Source: Parasitella parasitica
Taxonomy: Eukaryota; Mucoromycota; Mucoromycetes; Mucorales; Mucoraceae
Direction: 5' to 3'
DNA: 26,922 nucleotides
Assembly: GCA_025201805.1 (NCBI GenBank)
Contig: MU619256.1
Span: 1 to 26,922, forward strand
In this document: positions 22,242-26,922 of the stretch, piece by piece
Layout of the letters: each line of letters starts with the position of its first letter
Numbering within the stretch: position 1 is the first letter of the stretch
The notes under the pieces: generated by a model
Databases searched by the model: none
The model's input: only the letters and a program-made list of their open reading frames with translations
Told to the model about the DNA's origin: nothing
Made by a program: the position numbers and the translations under genes

Positions 22242-24102
22242 AATTATATTCAATCGAGAAGAAAAGGGCCAGAGAACACACTTGGAATACGAGTTCTTGT
22301 ATTTATACAAATGCATCAAGACTGTTTAAAAAATAAAAAAGTTTCTGGCATTTTAACTGAAATCAGAAGGGAGCAACAGAGTAAGTTACACGAATAACAA
22401 TGAGAAAGTGATGAAAAATGTTAACGCTGCCCCTAACTGCTAGCCCCTCTTCTGGACCCCCTCCCCCTTCCTTAAAAACTCGCTCATCGTAAATATACAC
22501 ATGGGAACAGAGGCTCTATTGCACTTTTATCTGCAGCAACAAGCATGTTTAAATATAAAGTAGTTTTGAAGTAGTGTTCTGTTGAAAATGTATCATGTTA
22601 TTTCTCCTGTTTTAGCACAATGTTTTCAATGATCTAGTAGCACCAAGTTTGCAACAGCAAGTTTCGCATTTTACTTACATGGCCAGGCTATTTTTAAAAA
22701 CGATGGCTATGAATAATAGGCAAACGTGATATATGGTTACCTGCATGGCACAAATGCAGCATACGGTAAACATGCACATCTGTGTCAGTATTATACTTTG
22801 TTTCAGAGAACATCTCCAGGAGTAGATGGCATTTCGAGTTTTATCATTTGACGGCGCCCAGAATGATTATTTTCATACATGTCATTGTATGCAGATTTAC
22901 GTTGTTTATATGTTAGCAAAGTATTGTAATAAAGTATGAATTGGTTTGGCTTGTCATAAACATTCTCGGCAAGAAAGCAAACAGTACAGCACACGACGAC
23001 TCGACACAACCCAACATTGCAGTATTCTTCAAACAAGTCTATAGATTAGGTCTTACTCTTGTGTTCCTTGATATAAATGATATTACCTATCGTAGCTACA
23101 TAAATGATTGTTGGAAGCTAATCTAGCCTAGGGATTTAGAAGACATAAGTGACATGTAGCTAGCACCAAATATATAGGAAAATTAGCCGGGTTTACTGTC
23201 CGGAGGATGCAATTAGAATTTTTCTATATTTATCATTTCATACTATATTTGAAACGACGTTGTATATGCTGGCTAAAGTTGAGTGCCATCTTACCTAGCG
23301 AGGGCGTTCGCTTTTCCTTTGCAAGATGCAGCGATTATTTGCTTTCTTTTCAGTCCTATACTACACAGAGAAGTATATTTGCAACAATTTTTTAATTCAT
23401 TACATATGATCCCACAATAAACATTTATATTACATATTGACAGTTTGTCCAATATTATGGGCAAAATCTTGAGTATATATGTTATATTTCTCGATATGTT
23501 TTATTCAAAAGACTAATAATACAGTCTTTATTGGTATAAAGATAGCAGCAATGTAGTTTATATATACGTAGCCCGTTTGAAGAGGATAAATAGATAATAA
23601 TGTTGCTTATTGGTGTAAATTAGATATGTATTCAATCGATATTCTAATGCATAGAAGATTAAATAGAGTAATATTAAGTCAGCTATTTTTTCTAAACTGA
23701 ATCATTAAATAATCAATAACGTATGGCCATTTCTGATATTGTGAAGATGTGGTAAATAACTGTATTATCAAATAGCCCTGATCCCGAAGATACTCTCAAA
23801 ATATGAAAGACGTCTTGCTCTGATTTTTATGAAAAGATTTATGCGATTATATATATTTTTATATATTGAAGTTTTTGATTTTTTCCATAATATCCATATT
23901 ACCCTTAATCTAAGTTTGGCTTTCTATGACTACATAGTAGAAAATCATAGTCAAGAGAGGGCTACCATTAGTGCGTATTAGATAGTAGCCTCAAACATAG
24001 CAGTTTCAGAGAAAAAGCATAAAACATCGCCCGCTGCAATGAAGAGTAATTTTTACACTACTACGGTTATATAGCATCAAGCGTTATTTTACCACCTAAA
24101 AT
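22242..24102. other. 1.9 kb intergenic region without a recognised gene
   Basis: Very AT-rich. It is the upstream side of the Zds-type gene and the downstream side of the LRR gene, both on the minus strand. Open frames such as 22941-23126 lack family resemblance and typical codon use. Seen in it: a C-rich block at 22430-22467 and a small CCGG-N9-CCGG palindrome at 23187-23203. Upstream exons of the Zds-type gene might lie near 22242-22320. Confidence 0.6.
22430..22467 (-). promoter_or_regulatory. G-quadruplex-type motif upstream of the Zds-type gene
   Basis: The minus strand carries four G runs of 5, 5, 4 and 4, separated by loops of 1, 9 and 10 nt (plus-strand C runs at 22463-22467, 22457-22461, 22444-22447 and 22430-22433). 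It sits 189-226 bp upstream of the chosen ATG, on the coding strand, in otherwise AT-rich DNA. Folding is not shown by sequence alone. Confidence 0.5.
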
Positions 24103-24107
24103 TTATT
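24102..24107 (-). terminator. Poly(A) signal overlapping stop codon of the LRR gene
   Basis: On the minus strand the final codons GAA TAA and the next A create AATAAA across the stop codon (plus strand TTTATT). No other canonical signal lies close by. Confidence 0.45.
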
Positions 24108-24998
24108 CATTATTCGAACCGATTGTCGCTCTATACAACTGAGTGTAACAATTTTGACTACATGCATAGTAAACCAGTGGTATATGGTGGCTTTCTACCA
24201 CTAGACTTAGACCATGATGAAAAAGTCTACCTTGACACAATTGACATGATGGCACCAAGTCTATATTATCCGGCACGATGATTGATTTGTCCAAGATAGA
24301 CTCTGGCAGATCCTGCACCACATCCCGTGAATCTGCATCTTCTAAACACAACAATCCTATTGTTTGAGCACATTTGTCTCTAAGCGAGATCATTTTGAGC
24401 TGCTTTGTCGTCATGGTAGATAGAGGATTTTTGTTGACCCATAGATTTTTCAAATGCATTCTCGTCACGACTTCGCCAGGTAAACTTTCCAATTGATTAT
24501 CTGTCAGATCCAGCACTTGCAACTGCTGTAAATAGCCGATTTGTGAGGGTATATTGGTTAGTTGGTTTGAGTGCAAAAATAGTTCTTGCAAATGAACTAA
24601 CAACCCAATCTCTTTGGGCAAGATTTTGAGTTGATTACATCCAAGGTTGAGTTCGTGCAAGTTGATAAGGCGCCATATTTCTTTTGGTATGGTTTCAAGG
24701 TTGTTATTTTGCAGTAAGAGAGATGACAAGTTTTCTAAATATGGTATTGCAGGTGAAGCAATGCGCTATATAGTATATGTATAAGCATGACTTGAGTAAT
24801 AATCTCATAATTTGCACTTGAATTTACCAAGGAATGTATTCTTCTAAATGCTAAATACGCTTTACTGGAGAAGCTGACAGTATCAAGAAGAACTTTCTTC
24901 TTTTGATCTTTGGTATCTGATTCATAAAATGTTGCTATAGCTTGACCATTCATATACCACATTACAGCTGACTTGTATTCATTCTTGGCGATAGACAT
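24103..24998 (-). CDS. Leucine-rich repeat protein with cysteine-pair C-terminus
   Basis: Minus-strand exons 24998-24828 and 24765-24103 total 834 nt, 277 aa. The first part (aa 1-57, MSIAKNEYKSAVMWYMNG...) is helical in character and has no family I recognise. About aa 66-170 hold four to five LRRs of the LxxLxLxxNxLxxLPxxI type, seen as LLLQNNNLETIPKEI, LNLGCNQLKILPKEI, LFLHSNQLTNIPSQI and LDLTDNQLESLPGEV. The C-terminal third has CQLC (231-234) and CSQNC (259-263), a C-x2-C / C-x3-C arrangement that could bind zinc. No signal peptide or membrane span. The 62-nt intron (donor GTAAAT, acceptor TATATAG) joins IHSL to RIASPAIPYLENL, restoring the first repeat. LRR proteins of this type are usually protein-binding scaffolds; the partner is unknown. 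Confidence 0.82.
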
Positions 24999-25472
24999 GG
25001 AAAATTAACATTTGTCTTGATGAGAGAGAAAAATAGAAAAACAAGAGTTTAAACGAATCTTCTTTTTCTGATGACATTGTATACGAAAACGAGACATTTC
25101 AAACGCAGCGAATAGTCAATTGAGTATATACAAGTTACAAATGAGAATCAACACCAACGTGTAGAACAGCAACAAACGGCTATTACAATGACAAAGTAAT
25201 TAGACCATCTTTTATCATTATGAAAAATTTGACATTGTCAAGGTCGCCAAAATAACAATGTCACCAAAATAAGAGTATTCTTCTTTTATAAGAACATGTA
25301 CACATCCATTGTTGAACAGGGTCTGGTTGTGTCATTAATATAAGAAAGAGAAAAGGAGGGTAAATTCGTTTAAAATAAAAAAAAAAAAAAAAAAATAAAA
25401 AATAAAAGCGGCTCAAAGGCCCCCATCATACCTCGTTTCACCTTTTTTTTTATTATATACATATATCAAACA
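24999..25472. promoter_or_regulatory. Divergent promoter between the LRR gene and the gene at 25473
   Basis: 474 bp shared upstream region. It holds three copies of GACATTGT (25074-25081, 25231-25238, and inverted at 25255-25262), an A run at 25377-25395, and an AT-rich TATTATATACATATAT segment ending a few bases before the plus-strand ATG. Confidence 0.6.
25229..25241. promoter_or_regulatory. Palindrome TTGACA-T-TGTCAA
   Basis: A perfect 13-bp inverted repeat with a single central base. The 8-mer GACATTGT inside it recurs 13 bp further on in inverted form (25255-25262) and again at 25074-25081. Symmetry plus recurrence suggests a binding site for a dimeric regulator; TGACA/TGTCA is also the core bound by TALE homeodomains. 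Confidence 0.4.
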
Positions 25473-26776
25473 ATGGAAGCTGGCCCGCCGCTTAAAAGAG
25501 AAAACTCGAAAAACAGCTTTACAGACGATGATGAGTTGAGTCGCATGTCAGATTTGGAGAATGAATATCGAGACGGCAATACGAGAGGGATGTCGTTGAC
25601 CTCTTCCTTGCCTGCATCGCCTTCCACTTCATCGTATAATAAAATGAGCGTAGATTCTGACGATGCACGGTCTGTATCGTCCGCTAGTAGGCGAGACAAT
25701 AGCACCATGGAAACTACGAGCAATACACCAACGACGTCAACCACAACATCAAGAACAATCAGGTCAATAGGCAGTAGTTGGACACACTCAAGTATCAATA
25801 ATATCCGACAACAAGACGAACTATACTTGGTGGATAGCAACACGAATAAAAAAACTGTACAGACAAAATATGACCTTCGTGAAAGAAGAGATCCAGAAAG
25901 GAGAAGCGTCAATCGTAGGAGCTCATTGCTAGTAGGTTTGCAATCTTTTTTTTTTTTCATCTTAGAGGCAATATTAATTCAAACAAGCCAAAATCAAAAG
26001 CTCTTTTAAGGGTTATTGATCAAGCAGATGTAAGTGCTGGATCGGTGTAAAATCAGCAGCAAGATTAACATGCCTATAGGAAGATACCCATTTAGCAGAT
26101 TTAGAGATGAGAAGGGAGCATGAAACAACGGTACATTTAAAGACTCTCGATAATGAGTTTGCCGCTACTGAAGTAAGTAACATGGCGACAGCATATGTTC
26201 GTATTCTGATATTTAGACACGAGTAGAAACCACAGCAGGGCGTACCTGTTGCTTCATGGACAAAAGTAGCCGATATACCATTATACCAATGTTCAAAACT
26301 TAACCCAGAGATCGAGATGACGGTAATAAACTGGCATTATGCGTAGATACGGAAAACTTATCATACCACATAGAACTTCCAACTAGAGAACATAGCATCA
26401 CCCAGTCTCCACCAGCAACAAACCTATAAAAGTATAAAACGGAAAGGTACATCACTGGTTTTAAGGAGTAATTTAATGTTATCTAAATGTGCTCGTCCAT
26501 CCTACAGCCTCAGAAGATAGATTTGAACCTTATCCTACATCCATTGGTCTTAAGCGAAGGGCCGTTTCACCATCAGTTTCTTTGAACGGCTCTCCTATCC
26601 TGACGGGCTATTCTAGCCCACCAACAAGTTTCTCCTCCTATTATGGTGGAAATGGCGGCCCTGGTGGAACGTCACCTAATGCAGCTGCAAGAGCCCACCA
26701 CAAGCCTTCTGGCAACAATTCATTTAATTTGCATGATGCAAGCGGTGGTTTGAGCCGAATGTCACTTAGTGAATAA
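25473..26776 (+). CDS. Ser/Thr-rich protein of unknown function, probably nuclear
   Basis: Exons 25473-25931, 25988-26029, 26080-26172, 26217-26241, 26309-26322, 26374-26446 and 26508-26776 give 975 nt, 324 aa, without an internal stop. The N-terminal 150 residues are rich in Ser, Thr, Asp and Arg and look disordered and phosphorylatable. A short conserved-looking core follows: RRSSLLPKSKALLRVIDQAD, then a charged helix (LADLEMRREHETTVHLKTLD, then NEFAATETRVE) of coiled-coil character. KRKASEDRFEPYP and GLKRRAVSPS form a two-part basic signal likely to direct nuclear import, and the end is Gly/Ser/Pro-rich (GGNGGPGG, ending SRMSLSE). No enzyme or DNA-binding domain is recognised. The two small exons of 25 and 14 nt rest only on splice consensus and frame, so the middle of the model is less certain than its ends. 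Confidence 0.7.
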
Positions 26777-26777
26777 A
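26772..26777 (+). terminator. Poly(A) signal overlapping stop codon of the gene at 25473
   Basis: GAA TAA A at the gene end forms AATAAA across the stop codon. This is the same arrangement as in the two minus-strand genes. Confidence 0.45.
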
Positions 26778-26922
26778 GAAATGATTCGACAGTGAATAAC
26801 ACAGATGTAGGATGAGTTAAACTACACAATCTATTGTCATCCCGTAGCAACGACTAAATCCAGATTCTCGGTGCCCCAAGTTTATTTGGTCAAATGTAAA
26901 TATACAACATGCTTGATTAAAG
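26777..26922. other. Downstream flank to window end
   Basis: 146 bp after the last stop. AT-rich, no further gene seen before the window ends. Confidence 0.6.

Noticed and set aside
22941-23126. Small plus-strand open frame in the 1.9 kb spacer
   Set aside because: 61 codons, no recognisable motif, overlapped by an equally long antisense frame, in AT-rich DNA.
24766-24791. A 26-nt intron joining the two LRR-gene open frames directly
   Set aside because: Too short for splicing. The upstream donor GTAAAT at 24827 gives a normal 62-nt intron in phase 0.
25932-25967. 32-34-nt intron after the poly-T in the gene at 25473
   Set aside because: Too short, and one variant leads straight to a stop. 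The acceptor at 25987 gives 56 nt in frame.
1-26922. CRISPR array, operon, biosynthetic cluster or bacterial-type mobile system
   Set aside because: No regularly spaced repeats, all genes are intron-containing eukaryotic housekeeping or regulatory genes with separate promoters, and no shared pathway links them.

Overview
The window reads as nuclear DNA of an early-diverging (zygomycete-type) fungus, most likely Mucoromycota. This rests on many short spliceosomal introns (44-90 nt, GT-AG with TAAC/TAAT-like branch points), moderate-to-low GC with very AT-rich intergenic DNA, AATAAA signals at gene ends, and a fungal gene set (Coy1/CASP, Vps13, Afg2/Drg1, a Zds-type PP2A regulator). The placement below fungus is inference; no rRNA or marker gene settles it.

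Layout. 1-2307: AT-rich DNA without a gene, carrying two degenerate copies of a direct repeat. 2308-5009 (+): COY1/CASP Golgi coiled-coil membrane protein, 12 exons, 679 aa. 5255-15532 (+): VPS13 lipid-transfer protein, 11 exons, 3189 aa, with a poly(T) tract and a 91-N assembly gap inside intron 9. 16107-18499 (+): AFG2/DRG1 tandem AAA ATPase, 5 exons, 726 aa. 18638-20106 (+): type II membrane protein resembling O-fucosyltransferases, 3 exons, 447 aa. 20210-22241 (-): Zds-type protein with an internal Zds_C-like block and long low-complexity regions, 3 exons, about 635 aa, convergent with the previous gene. 22242-24102: 1.9 kb without a gene, with a G-quadruplex motif upstream of the Zds-type gene. 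24103-24998 (-): small LRR protein with a cysteine-pair tail, 2 exons, 277 aa. 24999-25472: divergent promoter. 25473-26776 (+): Ser/Thr-rich protein of unknown function, 7 exons including exons of 25 and 14 nt, 324 aa.

All exon chains were joined by hand from splice consensus, frame and family similarity. Each one sums to a whole number of codons without an internal stop, which is the main support where family similarity is weak.

The genes do not form a pathway. COY1 and VPS13 both concern membranes (Golgi tethering, contact-site lipid transport), AFG2 is ribosome maturation, the fourth gene is probably a Golgi glycosyltransferase, and the Zds-type gene is probably cell-cycle/PP2A control. 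I found no evidence of a new multi-gene system. The points of interest are small: repeat structure upstream, unusual introns and exons, candidate regulatory DNA, and three proteins of partly or wholly unknown function.
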